Assembly: GCF_001661965.1 (NCBI RefSeq)
Contig: NZ_LYWZ01000022.1
Location: 62,001 to 126,000 of the forward strand
Direction: 5' to 3'
Origin: Croceicoccus mobilis
Lineage (GTDB): Bacteria; Pseudomonadota; Alphaproteobacteria; Sphingomonadales; Sphingomonadaceae
Length of the DNA: 64,000 nt
This document shows positions 45,315-53,722 of the stretch, one piece after another. Under the pieces are notes generated by a model. That model did no database searches. It saw only the letters and a program-made list of their open reading frames with translations, and had not been told where the DNA came from. Every line of letters starts with the position of its first letter. The first letter of the stretch is position 1. The position numbers and the translations under genes were made by a program.

Positions 45315-45659
45315 TTAGTCTTCCGGTTTTCCCTGCTTCATCGGCATCGATTCAATAGTCATATTAAAGATGGCAACGACGAAGCCCTTCGCTTTAACCT
45401 CTTCGAGCGCGGCCTTGTCGGTTCCTTGCTTGAAAGTTAGCCCATCTGTCGACACCGCCCTGCGAAATCGCCACGGACTATGTTCCTTTGGCAGGTTCGC
45501 TCCATCTTCGTCGATGGTGTAAGCCATCGCGCCACCCGTTCCCGCAAACATGTAGATGGTGTCCAAGTCCCGCTCTCCGGCTGACGTCTCTGGTATTGCG
45601 CATGCTGTAACCAGCAATGCGGTCGCGAGCATAATGCTGGGACGAAAAAATCTTCTCAT
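45315..45659 (-). CDS. Putative small lipoprotein
   Basis: About 114 residues from the ATG at 45659, with a lipoprotein signal (MRRFFRPSIMLATALLVTAC, lipobox LVTAC). An alternative in-frame ATG is at 45686. The mature part (EHSPWRFRRAVSTDGLTFKQ) is polar and matches no family I know. Base composition is less GC-biased than its neighbours. No partner gene is evident. Confidence 0.55.
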   Translation of the reverse strand: MRRFFRPSIMLATALLVTACAIPETSAGERDLDTIYMFAGTGGAMAYTIDEDGANLPKEHSPWRFRRAVSTDGLTFKQGTDKAALEEVKAKGFVVAIFNMTIESMPMKQGKPED

Positions 45660-45745
45660 CCTGCCATTACTAGCGCCTAGCCCCATGTCCGCAATCGGTC
45701 GTTAGCAGCCAGTCCCCTTCCGAACCAAAATCCGCAAAACCTGCC

Positions 45746-46675
45746 CTACTCCACCGCCCGCTCTTCAGCCCTCGGCGCGCCGATCTCGTTGCGCTCCACC
45801 GACTGCGCCGCCGCCGGGTCTTCGCGCGCGGCGATCCATGTCAGGCAATCGGCCAGCCCGCGCATGTAGTGGCTCTCGATCAGGCTGAAACCGGGCCGGC
45901 AATCGATGGCATAGCCGTCCCAGTCCGCGCCATTATCGGCAAGGCGCAGGATACCGGCGATCTCGCCCGCTTCGGATATGGCGATGCGCGGCGGGACCGT
46001 GGCGGCATCGCCGACACCTTCGCGAAGTTCGGGGCTGATCGCCGTCGCGTTGAACAGATAGGCCCCCAGATGCGGCGGAATGCCCTCGGGTTCCTTTGAA
46101 AGACGCTCCAGCACCTCGTCCGCAATGCGTCCGCCCAATGAATGGCCCGCCAAAGTAATCGGCACGTCCCTGTAACCGACAGCGTCCATCCCGGCTCGCA
46201 ATTGGCGATAGGTGGTGAAGCCGCGCCTGCCCTGTTTGCCGAGGATATTGCCGTACCACCAGTCCTTCGGCCCCTCGGTCCCGCGAAAGACCAGCACGGT
46301 TTCGGCAAGGCGTTCCTGCCCCGCCGGATCCGGCTCGAACCGGTCGAACACCGAATAGGCATAGCCGCGCTCGTCATCGGCGCTGGCGTAGCGTTCCTTC
46401 AATTCGCTGGGCAGGACATATTGCTCGTCGCGCGGCTTGTCGCTTTCCAGCGCGGTTTGCCAATAGGCGTTCTGCGCCAGCTGCGCATATTCCCAGCTCG
46501 CCTTCGCCACCTGCTCGGTCGGTGGGCACCAGCCGCCCGGCGCGCCGCCGCAGCCCCGCGAAAGCTCGGTCACCTGATGTGCGCAGGCCGCCGACAGCAG
46601 GGCGAACCCTGCCGCGGCGGCCAGCTTTGCATATCGTAGAGCGGAGCGCCGAAGCGCCCCTGTGATCGTGATCAG
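45746..46675 (-). CDS. Putative lipase-like lipoprotein with apparent CTG start
   Basis: The alpha/beta-hydrolase core has the lipase elbow ITLAGHSLGGRIADEVLERL, an oxyanion-type VLVFRGTEGPKDWWYG, and a late His (SLIESHYMRGLADCL). The first in-frame ATG/GTG/TTG is the GTG at 46573. The frame is open 34 codons further upstream, however, and encodes a good lipoprotein signal: basic ALRRSALRYAK, hydrophobic LAAAAGFALLSAAC with lipobox LSAAC. That segment begins near CTG 46675, which overlaps the cyclophilin TGA as CTGA, with GAAGG ten bases before it. From CTG the protein is 309 residues. The hydrolase call is firm; the start is inferred. Confidence 0.65.
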   Translation of the reverse strand: MITITGALRRSALRYAKLAAAAGFALLSAACAHQVTELSRGCGGAPGGWCPPTEQVAKASWEYAQLAQNAYWQTALESDKPRDEQYVLPSELKERYASADDERGYAYSVFDRFEPDPAGQERLAETVLVFRGTEGPKDWWYGNILGKQGRRGFTTYRQLRAGMDAVGYRDVPITLAGHSLGGRIADEVLERLSKEPEGIPPHLGAYLFNATAISPELREGVGDAATVPPRIAISEAGEIAGILRLADNGADWDGYAIDCRPGFSLIESHYMRGLADCLTWIAAREDPAAAQSVERNEIGAPRAEERAVE

Positions 46676-47136
46676 GAAACGACAGCCTTCACGATCTTGC
46701 CCGGATTTGCCGGCGGCTCGCCCTTGGGCAGCGCGTCGACGATGTCCATGCCTTCCTCGACCTCGCCCCAGACGGTGTACTGGCGGTCAAGGAAACGCGC
46801 GTCGTCGAAGCAGATGAAGAACTGCGAGTTCGCGCTGTGCGGATAGCTGGTGCGCGCCATCGAGCAAACGCCGCGGGTGTGCGGGTGGTCGTTGAACTCG
46901 GCCTGCAGGTCGGGCTTGTCCGAACCGCCCATGCCGGTGCCCTGCGGGCAGCCGCCCTGCGCCATGAAGCCGGGGATCACGCGGTGAAACTTGACGCCGT
47001 CATAGAAACCTTCGCCGACCAGCTCCTTGATGCGGGCGACGTGGCCGGGGGCCAGATCGGGGCGCAGCTTGATGACGACATCGCCGCCTTCACCGTTGCC
47101 AGTGTCGAGCGTCAGGGTGAGTTTATCCTCGGACAT
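46672..47136 (-). CDS. Cyclophilin-type peptidyl-prolyl cis-trans isomerase
   Basis: A 154-residue single-domain cyclophilin. Conserved segments are FYDGVKFHRVIPGFMAQGGC, the GTGMGG turn, CSMARTSYPHSANSQFFICF and WGEVEEGMDIVDALPKG. No signal peptide is present, so it is a cytoplasmic prolyl isomerase assisting folding. AAAGGAGACACA precedes the ATG at 47136; an in-frame start at 47214 is ignored. Its stop overlaps the presumed start of the lipase-like gene. Confidence 0.95.
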   Translation of the reverse strand: MSEDKLTLTLDTGNGEGGDVVIKLRPDLAPGHVARIKELVGEGFYDGVKFHRVIPGFMAQGGCPQGTGMGGSDKPDLQAEFNDHPHTRGVCSMARTSYPHSANSQFFICFDDARFLDRQYTVWGEVEEGMDIVDALPKGEPPANPGKIVKAVVS

Positions 47137-47397
47137 TGTGTCTCCTTTGGACCGCCTTGGGGATCGCGGCTGCCGGTTTGGGGGCCATATTCCGGCCCGT
47201 TCGGAGTGGGCCATAGAGGCAAATACCCCATCATGTCACGCCCGCTGATCGGGCAGCTTGTCGACAGATATTGCCCGATTTGTCCCCATGGCTGTGCACA
47301 GGCGGCAAGGAGGTTACAATCATCAAGCGACAACTGAGATGTGACCGGCGTGCATTCGCGGTTGATTTCGCCTGACACGAACCTAGACGGGTTGCCG

Positions 47398-48876
47398 ATG
47401 AAGCCAGACGACACCGACCTTGCCGAGATGCAGCAGCCCGATGCGGCGGCGATTCCCGGCATGGATGGTGATGGGTCCCATGAAGAGCCGCGCATGAGCG
47501 AGGCCGAGGAAGCCCGCGCCGAACGTCTGGACGAGGATGACCGGCTGAAGCCCGAATTCGTCGAGGCGGTGCGCGAGGCGCTGGTCGACGAACACGGCGA
47601 CGTGCGCGACCTTGTCGAACCGCTGCACCCCGCCGACATCGCCGACCTGTTCGAGATCCTCCCGCGTGAGGACCGCCCGGCCCTTGCCCGCGGCATTTCG
47701 GATCTGATGAGCGGCGAGGTCATCTCCGAGCTCAACGATTACGTTCGCGACGACCTGCTCGAATCGCTGCCGCCCGATGCCATCGCGGAAATCGCCGAGC
47801 AGCTGGAGACCGACGACGCCGTCGCGCTGATCGAGGACATGGGCGCGCGCGAACAGGCCGCCGTCCTTGCCGAGATGGAGCTGGAGGACCGCGCCGCGAT
47901 CGAGAGCGCGCTGTCCTTCCCGGAGGAATCCGCAGGCCGCCTGATGCAGCGCGACCTTGTCGCGGTGCCCGAACATATCACGGTTGGCGATCTCATCGAC
48001 TATATGCGCGACAATGGCGATCTGACGACAGAGTTCTGGGAAGTCTTCGTCGTCGACCCTGCGCATCGCCCGGTCGGCACCTGCCAGCTTTCGTGGATCC
48101 TGCGCTGCCCGCGCGCGATCCCGATCAGCGACATCATGAAGCGCGAACAGACGCTGCTGCCTGCCGACATGGACCAGGAAGAGGTCGCGCTGCGTTTCCA
48201 GAAATACGCGCTGATTTCCGCCGCCGTGGTGGACAAGGCCGGGCGGCTGATCGGGCAGGTCACCGCCGACGATATCGTGCACATCATCCAGGAAGAGGCG
48301 AACGAGGACACGCTGCTTCTGTCGGGCGCGGGCGAAGGCGACATCAACGAACCGATCCGCACGTCATACTCGCAGCGCGTGCGCTGGCTGGTCGCGAACC
48401 TTGGCACGGCGCTGGTCGCATCGCTGATCATCGCGGCGTTCGGCGCCGCGATCGAGAAGCTGGTGGCATTGGCCGTGCTCATGCCTGTCGTCGCCAGCAT
48501 CGGTGGCAATGCGGGGACGCAGACCATGGCGGTCTCCGTCCGCGCGCTGGCAATGAACCAGCTTACACGGTCGAACACGCGCCGCGTGATCTGGCGTGAA
48601 ATGCGCGTCGCGCTGCTTAACGGAGTGACGGTTGCGGCGCTGATCGGCGGGGCGACCGCGATGATCTTCACCCCTATGCTGGGCGTGGTGATCGCGAGCG
48701 CCGTCGTGATCAACATCATCACCGCTGGCATGGCAGGCGTGCTCGTGCCCGTGATCTTCGACCGGCTGGATCAGGACCCTGCGGTCGCATCCTCGGTCTT
48801 TGTCACCATGATCACCGATTCGATGGGCTTCTTCGCCTTCCTCGGCCTTGCCGTGGCATCGGGTCTCGTTGGCTGA
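47398..48876 (+). CDS. mgtE: MgtE family magnesium channel/transporter
   Basis: About 492 residues. The N-terminal MgtE_N superhelical domain (LHPADIADLFEILPREDRPA), two CBS domains (around RDLVAVPEHITVGDLIDYMR and VTADDIVHIIQEEA) and a C-terminal transmembrane domain with VVASIGGNAGTQTMAVSVRA and GVLVPVIFDRLDQDPAVASS give the full MgtE layout, where the cytosolic domains gate the channel by Mg2+. The start is uncertain: GTG 47341 and ATG 47494 are also in frame, and none has a strong ribosome binding site. It is divergent from the cyclophilin. Confidence 0.93.
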   Translation: MKPDDTDLAEMQQPDAAAIPGMDGDGSHEEPRMSEAEEARAERLDEDDRLKPEFVEAVREALVDEHGDVRDLVEPLHPADIADLFEILPREDRPALARGISDLMSGEVISELNDYVRDDLLESLPPDAIAEIAEQLETDDAVALIEDMGAREQAAVLAEMELEDRAAIESALSFPEESAGRLMQRDLVAVPEHITVGDLIDYMRDNGDLTTEFWEVFVVDPAHRPVGTCQLSWILRCPRAIPISDIMKREQTLLPADMDQEEVALRFQKYALISAAVVDKAGRLIGQVTADDIVHIIQEEANEDTLLLSGAGEGDINEPIRTSYSQRVRWLVANLGTALVASLIIAAFGAAIEKLVALAVLMPVVASIGGNAGTQTMAVSVRALAMNQLTRSNTRRVIWREMRVALLNGVTVAALIGGATAMIFTPMLGVVIASAVVINIITAGMAGVLVPVIFDRLDQDPAVASSVFVTMITDSMGFFAFLGLAVASGLVG

Positions 48877-48929
48877 GGTCTTGAGCCACACCTCTTGAGC
48901 AGGGGCGGGAACGCCCTATCTCTTGGGGG

Positions 48930-49322
48930 ATGCCCCTCCACCTCACCAAGATCGCGTTCGGCGCCAAGGATTTCGGCGATATCGAGGGCTGGTTCGCCAA
49001 TCGCCCGCGTGTTTCCCTTTCCACCCGATATTGCCCCAAGCGGGTCGAGGAGTTGGAAGGCGGCTCGCTCTACTGGATCCATGAACACGCAATTGTCGCG
49101 CGTAGCCCGATAACCGGGTTCGAGCAGATGGAATCGGGCCGCTGGTGGATCCACCTCGCGCCGCAGTTGATCCGCGTCGACCCGCGCCCGCGCCGCGCGC
49201 ACCAGGGCTGGCGCTATCTGAAGGACGACGACGCCCCCGCCGATCTGGCAGAGGGCGCGGACGCTGGCGACGTGCTGCCCGGAAAGCTGCTGGGCAAGCT
49301 GACCAAGCTGGGCCTCGTATAA
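48930..49322 (+). CDS. DUF1489 family protein
   Basis: A 130-residue cytoplasmic protein. MPLHLTKIAFGAKDFGDIEG, STRYCPKRVEELEGGSLYWI and HQGWRYLKDDDAPADL match DUF1489, found mainly in alphaproteobacteria and of unknown function. It lies 53 bp after mgtE on the same strand and converges on nudC, 10 bp away. Confidence 0.85.
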   Translation: MPLHLTKIAFGAKDFGDIEGWFANRPRVSLSTRYCPKRVEELEGGSLYWIHEHAIVARSPITGFEQMESGRWWIHLAPQLIRVDPRPRRAHQGWRYLKDDDAPADLAEGADAGDVLPGKLLGKLTKLGLV

Positions 49323-49332
49323 TAAACGGGCT

Positions 49333-50259
49333 CTAGAACTTCTCTTCGGTCGGGCGGTCCAGCCATTCGCGCAGCAGGCGGTGCGCGATGGCATGCGGCG
49401 GCGGCGGATCGAAGCTTTTGCCCGGCAGGTTCTCCATCGCCGCGAACAGATCCCCGCGCGACACCCAGAACGCATCGGCAAGCTCCGTCCTGTCGATGGC
49501 GAGCGAGGGGTGGTCGGTCTTGGCATGGCAGGCCAGCATCAGCTGCGATGGAAACGGCCATGCCTGGCTGGAGGAATAGCGCACCGAATGCACCTTCAGC
49601 CCCGCCTCTTCCAGCACTTCGCGCGCGACCGCCTGTTCGATGGTCTCCCCCGGCTCGATGAAACCGGCCAGCGCCGAATAGCGGCCCTCGGGGAAATTGA
49701 GACCTCGGCCCAGCAGCACGCGGCGTTCGCCGTCGTCGGTGACATGCTCGACCGTCATGATGACGACCGGATCGGTGCGCGGGAATACGGGAGTGCGGCA
49801 TTGCATGTCGGTGCAATCGCGCTGCCAGCCGCCCTTGCCCTGCACCGTCATCGCGCCGCAGCGGGCACAGTAACGATGGTTCGCATGCCAATGCGCAAGG
49901 CTGCGCGCGGTGGCAAAGGTCGCGAAATCCTCGCGCCCCAGTTGCCCTGCCGCCAGCCATGCCTTGCCGCGTGCATCGCCCGGTTCATGGGCGCGCGGCA
50001 CGGCGGCAAAACAGCCGCGGTCACCGTCGAGGCCAAGGAACACCAGTTCGCTCCCCGAATCGACATCGCCCAGCGTGCCCCAGACCAATCGTCCGTCATC
50101 GGTGATCACCGGGTCAATGCCATCCATGCGCAGCAGCACGGCGCGGTCACCCATCAATGCGGCAATCGCGTCGGGATCGGCGCGCACATGGTCGGCGCGG
50201 TCGATCCTGCGGCTGCGGCGCTTGTCTGTCGTTTCGCTGTTCAATTCGCTTGTCGCCAC
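49333..50259 (-). CDS. nudC: NAD+ diphosphatase / NADH pyrophosphatase (NudC)
   Basis: A 308-residue Nudix enzyme that hydrolyses NAD(H) and can remove NAD caps from RNA. The zinc ribbon is HRYCARCGAMTVQGKGG with CTDMQCRT, and the Nudix box is GFIEPGETIEQAVAREVLEE followed by AGL. The NudC signature is usually SQPWPFPxS; here it reads SQAWPFPSQ, with Pro to Ala and the final Ser to Gln. Otherwise the family layout, including the N-terminal domain, is complete. Confidence 0.93.
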   Translation of the reverse strand: MATSELNSETTDKRRSRRIDRADHVRADPDAIAALMGDRAVLLRMDGIDPVITDDGRLVWGTLGDVDSGSELVFLGLDGDRGCFAAVPRAHEPGDARGKAWLAAGQLGREDFATFATARSLAHWHANHRYCARCGAMTVQGKGGWQRDCTDMQCRTPVFPRTDPVVIMTVEHVTDDGERRVLLGRGLNFPEGRYSALAGFIEPGETIEQAVAREVLEEAGLKVHSVRYSSSQAWPFPSQLMLACHAKTDHPSLAIDRTELADAFWVSRGDLFAAMENLPGKSFDPPPPHAIAHRLLREWLDRPTEEKF

Positions 50260-50340
50260 GCATGGCCCTTTCGTTTCGCGTGTCTTGGCACGGCAGCCGC
50301 TAACATCGCGTTATGCGCCCCTGAATTATCGGCGAGATAA

Positions 50341-51429
50341 TCAATCATCGCCATCCGGCCAGCACGCCAGCGCACCCGCAGCGGCGCGAGCGAACAAGGT
50401 TGGCAATCCTGCATCCCCGATCCGTGCGACCGGCCACCACTCTCCCTCTGGCACATCGCCGCCATCATGACGCGCTGCCATAAGCTGCATGGTAAGGGTG
50501 AAATGGGTGAAGCCATGGGTGACGCTTGCCTCCAGCACCTGCCAATGCGCGTTCACCGGCGGCACGCCATCACCGTCGCCGCGTGCCGACCATCCATCGC
50601 TGGGCAGCGCGCGCATGCCGGCCAGCATGCCTTTGGCTGGCCGCGATACCAGCAGCACTTCGCGCGCATCACCCTCCCCACGCTCGATCCAGAAAGCGGT
50701 GCCGGTGCGTTCCGGCCTCGGCTTCTTGGGCGTCTTGGCGGGAAGGATCGCGGCGATGCCCTGTTCGCGCGCGTCGCAATGATTGGCGATGGGGCAGATC
50801 AGGCAGGCCGGTTCGCGCACCGTGCAGACCCGCGCGCCCAGATCCATCATCGCCTGCGCGAAATCTCCGGCGCGGTCTTCGGGCGTGATCGCATCCGTCG
50901 CGGTGCGGATTTCCGGTTTGGACGCGGGCAGCGGGGTGCGAATGGCGAAGAGGCGGGACACGACGCGTTCGACATTGGCGTCGACCACCACGGCGCGGCG
51001 GCCAAAGGCGATGGCGGCAATGGCGGCGGCGGTATATGCCCCCACACCCGGCAGGGCGCGCAGGCCCTCTTCGGTATCGGGAAACACCCCGCCCGCTGCC
51101 ACGACTTCGCGGGCGCAGGCGATCAGGTTCCGCGCCCGCGCATAATAGCCCAGTCCCGCCCATGCGGCGAGCACGTCCTCATCGGGCGCGGCGGCCAGAT
51201 CGGCGACTGTCGGCCAGCGGCGCGTGAATTCGGCGAAGTAAGGCGCGACCGCCGCCACCGTCGTCTGCTGGAGCATGATCTCCGACAGCCACACGCGATA
51301 GGGATCAGGGCTTTCCCCGCTCCCCGGCGCGATGCGCCACGGGAGGGAGCGCGCATGGTCATCATACCAGCGCAGCAGCAGGCGCGCGATCGCTCCTGCT
51401 CCTCCACCATCTTTATCGCTAAGGGTCAT
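50341..51429 (-). CDS. mutY: A/G-specific adenine DNA glycosylase MutY
   Basis: A 362-residue repair enzyme that removes adenine opposite 8-oxoguanine. Landmarks are the substrate/catalytic helix VWLSEIMLQQTTVAAVAPYF, LRALPGVGAYTAAAIAAIAF with VVVDANVERV (helix-hairpin-helix and Asp), the [4Fe-4S] ligands spaced C-x6-C-x2-C-x5-C in VCTVREPACLICPIANHC, and a C-terminal Nudix-like 8-oxoG domain. The start at 51429 avoids overlap with the divergent dciA-like gene 33 bp away; the frame is open further upstream. The ribosome binding site is weak. Confidence 0.93.
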   Translation of the reverse strand: MTLSDKDGGGAGAIARLLLRWYDDHARSLPWRIAPGSGESPDPYRVWLSEIMLQQTTVAAVAPYFAEFTRRWPTVADLAAAPDEDVLAAWAGLGYYARARNLIACAREVVAAGGVFPDTEEGLRALPGVGAYTAAAIAAIAFGRRAVVVDANVERVVSRLFAIRTPLPASKPEIRTATDAITPEDRAGDFAQAMMDLGARVCTVREPACLICPIANHCDAREQGIAAILPAKTPKKPRPERTGTAFWIERGEGDAREVLLVSRPAKGMLAGMRALPSDGWSARGDGDGVPPVNAHWQVLEASVTHGFTHFTLTMQLMAARHDGGDVPEGEWWPVARIGDAGLPTLFARAAAGALACWPDGDD

Positions 51430-51462
51430 CTCGGAACTGGCCTTCACGCACGGGCCTATGGC

Positions 51463-52053
51463 ATGGCGCTTACCGCAATGGAACGTGACAGCGACGAAAA
51501 GCCAAAGACGGGCGGGAAAAAGCGCAAGGGCGCTTCTCCCAAGGGCAAGCCCTATGAACGCCCGCGCGGCGGCTCGCCCAAGGCGATCGGCGATCTCATG
51601 CCGCAGATCGGGCGCACCGCGTTTCGCCGTTTCGGTTTCGTGCAGTCGAGCGTGGTGTCGCGCTGGCACGAGATCGTGGGCCCGCAGCATGCCCGCGTCT
51701 CCGCCCCCGAATCGATCCGCTTTCCGCCCGGTGAGAAGTCGCAGGGCACGCTCCACCTCGTGGTGATGCCCGCCCATGCGCCGCTACTCCAGCATGTGAT
51801 TCCGGAAATCATCGAGCGCGTGAACCGCTTTTTCGGCTATAGCGCGATCGCGAAGATCCGCATCCGGCAAGGCCATGTTCATGCAGGAGACAGCAAGCGT
51901 GGCGGGAAATCCGCATCGGGCGCTGCCTCGCCGCCATCGCTGAAGCCGATCCCGATGGAGCTGGGGGATTCGCTGCGCGACATCGGCGATCCGGAACTGC
52001 GCACCGTGCTTGAATCGCTTGCCCGTTCGATGGGCGGCAAAGAGGGGAAATAA
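51463..52053 (+). CDS. DUF721 (DciA-like) protein, probable helicase loader
   Basis: A 196-residue basic protein (or 191 from ATG 51478). The DUF721 core is AIGDLMPQIGRTAFRRFGFV, SVVSRWHEIVGPQHARVSAP and GTLHLVVMPAHAPLLQHVIP, ending ERVNRFFGYSAIAKIRIRQG. DciA is the ancestral loader of DnaB helicase in bacteria without DnaC. The N-terminal stretch (KPKTGGKKRKGASPKGKPYE) is strongly basic and low complexity. It is divergent from mutY and 5 bp upstream of a dsbA-like gene. Confidence 0.85.
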   Translation: MALTAMERDSDEKPKTGGKKRKGASPKGKPYERPRGGSPKAIGDLMPQIGRTAFRRFGFVQSSVVSRWHEIVGPQHARVSAPESIRFPPGEKSQGTLHLVVMPAHAPLLQHVIPEIIERVNRFFGYSAIAKIRIRQGHVHAGDSKRGGKSASGAASPPSLKPIPMELGDSLRDIGDPELRTVLESLARSMGGKEGK

Positions 52054-52058
52054 TACCC

Positions 52059-52805
52059 GTGTCGATGATAAGGTCCGTAACTGTCGAAACTCGCTGGCGC
52101 GCGCTTGCCATGGCCACGGCCATCCCCGCCGCCGCGGCCCTTGCCCTCGCCATCGCGCCCGTTACCGCCAGTGCCGATCAGTCCGGCCCGCAAGGGGCGC
52201 GCGGCGTCACGCTGGTGGAACCGGGCGTGCACAGCATCGGACGCGCCGATGCCCCGCTGACGCTGACCGAATATGTCAGCTATACCTGCCCGCATTGCGC
52301 CCATTTCGAGACCGAGGCGGGCGACACGCTGGCGCTCGCCTATGCAGGCGCGGGCAAGGTGAGGGTCGAATATCGCCACGCCATCCGCGATCCGCTGGAC
52401 CTGACCGCCGCGCTCTTGTCCAATTGCGGCAAGATCGGGCGTTTTCCCGGCAACCATGCCGCGATCATGCGCGCGCAAAGCGAATGGATGGGCAAGTTCC
52501 GCGCCGCCACCTCGGCACAGCGGGCACGCTATTCCACCGGCACCGTCGCCTCGCGCCTGCAGGCGATGGGTCGCGACAGCGGGCTTTACGACCTGATGGA
52601 AAAGCGTGGCTACTCCACCACCGATCTCGACCGCTGCACCGGTGACGAAATGCTGGCGCGCACGCTATCGGAAAAGGCGCAGGGCTATTTCGCCAATGGC
52701 GTCAACGGCACCCCCAGTTTCGCCATCAACGGCACGATGCTGGCCGGCACGCATGACTGGAGCACGCTGAAACCCCAGATCGACATTCGCCTGGAGAAGA
52801 AGTGA
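52059..52805 (+). CDS. DsbA family thiol:disulfide protein, exported
   Basis: A 248-residue periplasmic thioredoxin-fold protein. The signal region ends near VTASADQ; the active site is YVSYTCPHCAHFETEA (CPHC) and the cis-proline loop is GVNGTPSFAINGTML. It probably oxidises or isomerises disulfides in the periplasm. It follows the dciA-like gene by 5 bp. Between it and the next dsbA-like gene is a hairpin. Confidence 0.9.
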   Translation: MSMIRSVTVETRWRALAMATAIPAAAALALAIAPVTASADQSGPQGARGVTLVEPGVHSIGRADAPLTLTEYVSYTCPHCAHFETEAGDTLALAYAGAGKVRVEYRHAIRDPLDLTAALLSNCGKIGRFPGNHAAIMRAQSEWMGKFRAATSAQRARYSTGTVASRLQAMGRDSGLYDLMEKRGYSTTDLDRCTGDEMLARTLSEKAQGYFANGVNGTPSFAINGTMLAGTHDWSTLKPQIDIRLEKK

Positions 52806-52817
52806 GGCCCACGAAAT

Positions 52818-52846
52818 CTGCCCAGAACGGTTAAAACCGGGGGCAG
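52818..52846 (+). terminator. Hairpin between the two dsbA-like genes
   Basis: CTGCCC (52818-52823) pairs with GGGCAG (52841-52846) around an inner stem CGGTT-AA-AACCG. There is no T-run after it, so it may attenuate rather than end transcription, or stabilise the upstream mRNA. Confidence 0.45.
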
Positions 52847-52941
52847 CTTGTGCAAAACCGCCTCTAATTCCCCCTCACTAACCTTTCGCTTCGCGCTTTT
52901 CCTGCGCTAGCTTTCAACAATAGACGGAAAGACTCATCCAC

Positions 52942-53691
52942 ATGGCCATTCGATTCTTAAAGCCTGTACTTGCTCTTGCGCTTGCACCGCTGGCGGCGCT
53001 GGCCGGGTGCGGGTCGGGCGATGATGCCGCGACCGGCGGCGATGTTTCCGGTGAACCGGTGGCAGAGGTCGCCGCCCCCGAGGGACAGCAGTGGCAGGAT
53101 GTCGTCACCAAGACCGAGCAGGGCGGTTACCTGATGGGCAACCCGGACGCACCGATCAAGCTGGTCGAATATGGCGCGCTCTCCTGCTCGCACTGCGCCG
53201 ATTTCGCCGAAACCGCGATGCCCGACCTGGTCAGCGATTATGTCGACAGCGGCCGCGTCAGCTATGAACTGCGCTTTGTCGTGCTGAACGGCATGGACGT
53301 TCCCGCCGCGCTCCTTGCCCAGTGTTCCGCGCCGGAAGCGACGATTGCATTGTCCGAACAGTTCTGGGCGAACCAGGGCCAGTTTTTCCAGGCCGCGCAA
53401 TCCGCGCCCGAAAGCGCGTTTCAGCAGGCGAGCCAGCTGCCGCCCGAACAGCGCCTTGTCGCCATGGCGCAGATTTTCGGCATGACCGATTTCTTCGCGC
53501 AGCGCGGCATTTCGCGCGATCAGGCCAATGCCTGCCTTGCCGATGTCGACAATGCGCAGGCTTTCGTCGAGCAATCGAATTCCTACGAAGTCACCTCGAC
53601 CCCGACGCTGGAAATCAACGGCACGCGCCTGACGACGGCGCCGACATGGGAAGCGCTGGAGCCCGAGCTTCAGCGCGCCGGCGCACGCTGA
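52942..53691 (+). CDS. DsbA family lipoprotein
   Basis: A 249-residue thioredoxin-fold protein with a lipoprotein signal (MAIRFLKPVLALALAPLAAL, lipobox ALAGC, Cys at 23). The active site is YGALSCSHCADFAETAMPDL (CSHC) and the cis-Pro loop is TSTPTLEINGTRL. It is membrane-anchored, unlike its soluble neighbour, and may hold a different role or client set. It is 31 bp upstream of smc. Confidence 0.88.
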   Translation: MAIRFLKPVLALALAPLAALAGCGSGDDAATGGDVSGEPVAEVAAPEGQQWQDVVTKTEQGGYLMGNPDAPIKLVEYGALSCSHCADFAETAMPDLVSDYVDSGRVSYELRFVVLNGMDVPAALLAQCSAPEATIALSEQFWANQGQFFQAAQSAPESAFQQASQLPPEQRLVAMAQIFGMTDFFAQRGISRDQANACLADVDNAQAFVEQSNSYEVTSTPTLEINGTRLTTAPTWEALEPELQRAGAR

Positions 53692-53722
53692 TGCGCGCCG
53701 GCGGAACCGGCATGACTGGCTA

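Noticed and set aside
50467-52053. A 528-codon plus-strand frame spanning mutY and the DUF721 gene
   Set aside because: Only the last 196 codons are a real protein (DUF721); the first part is antisense to mutY.
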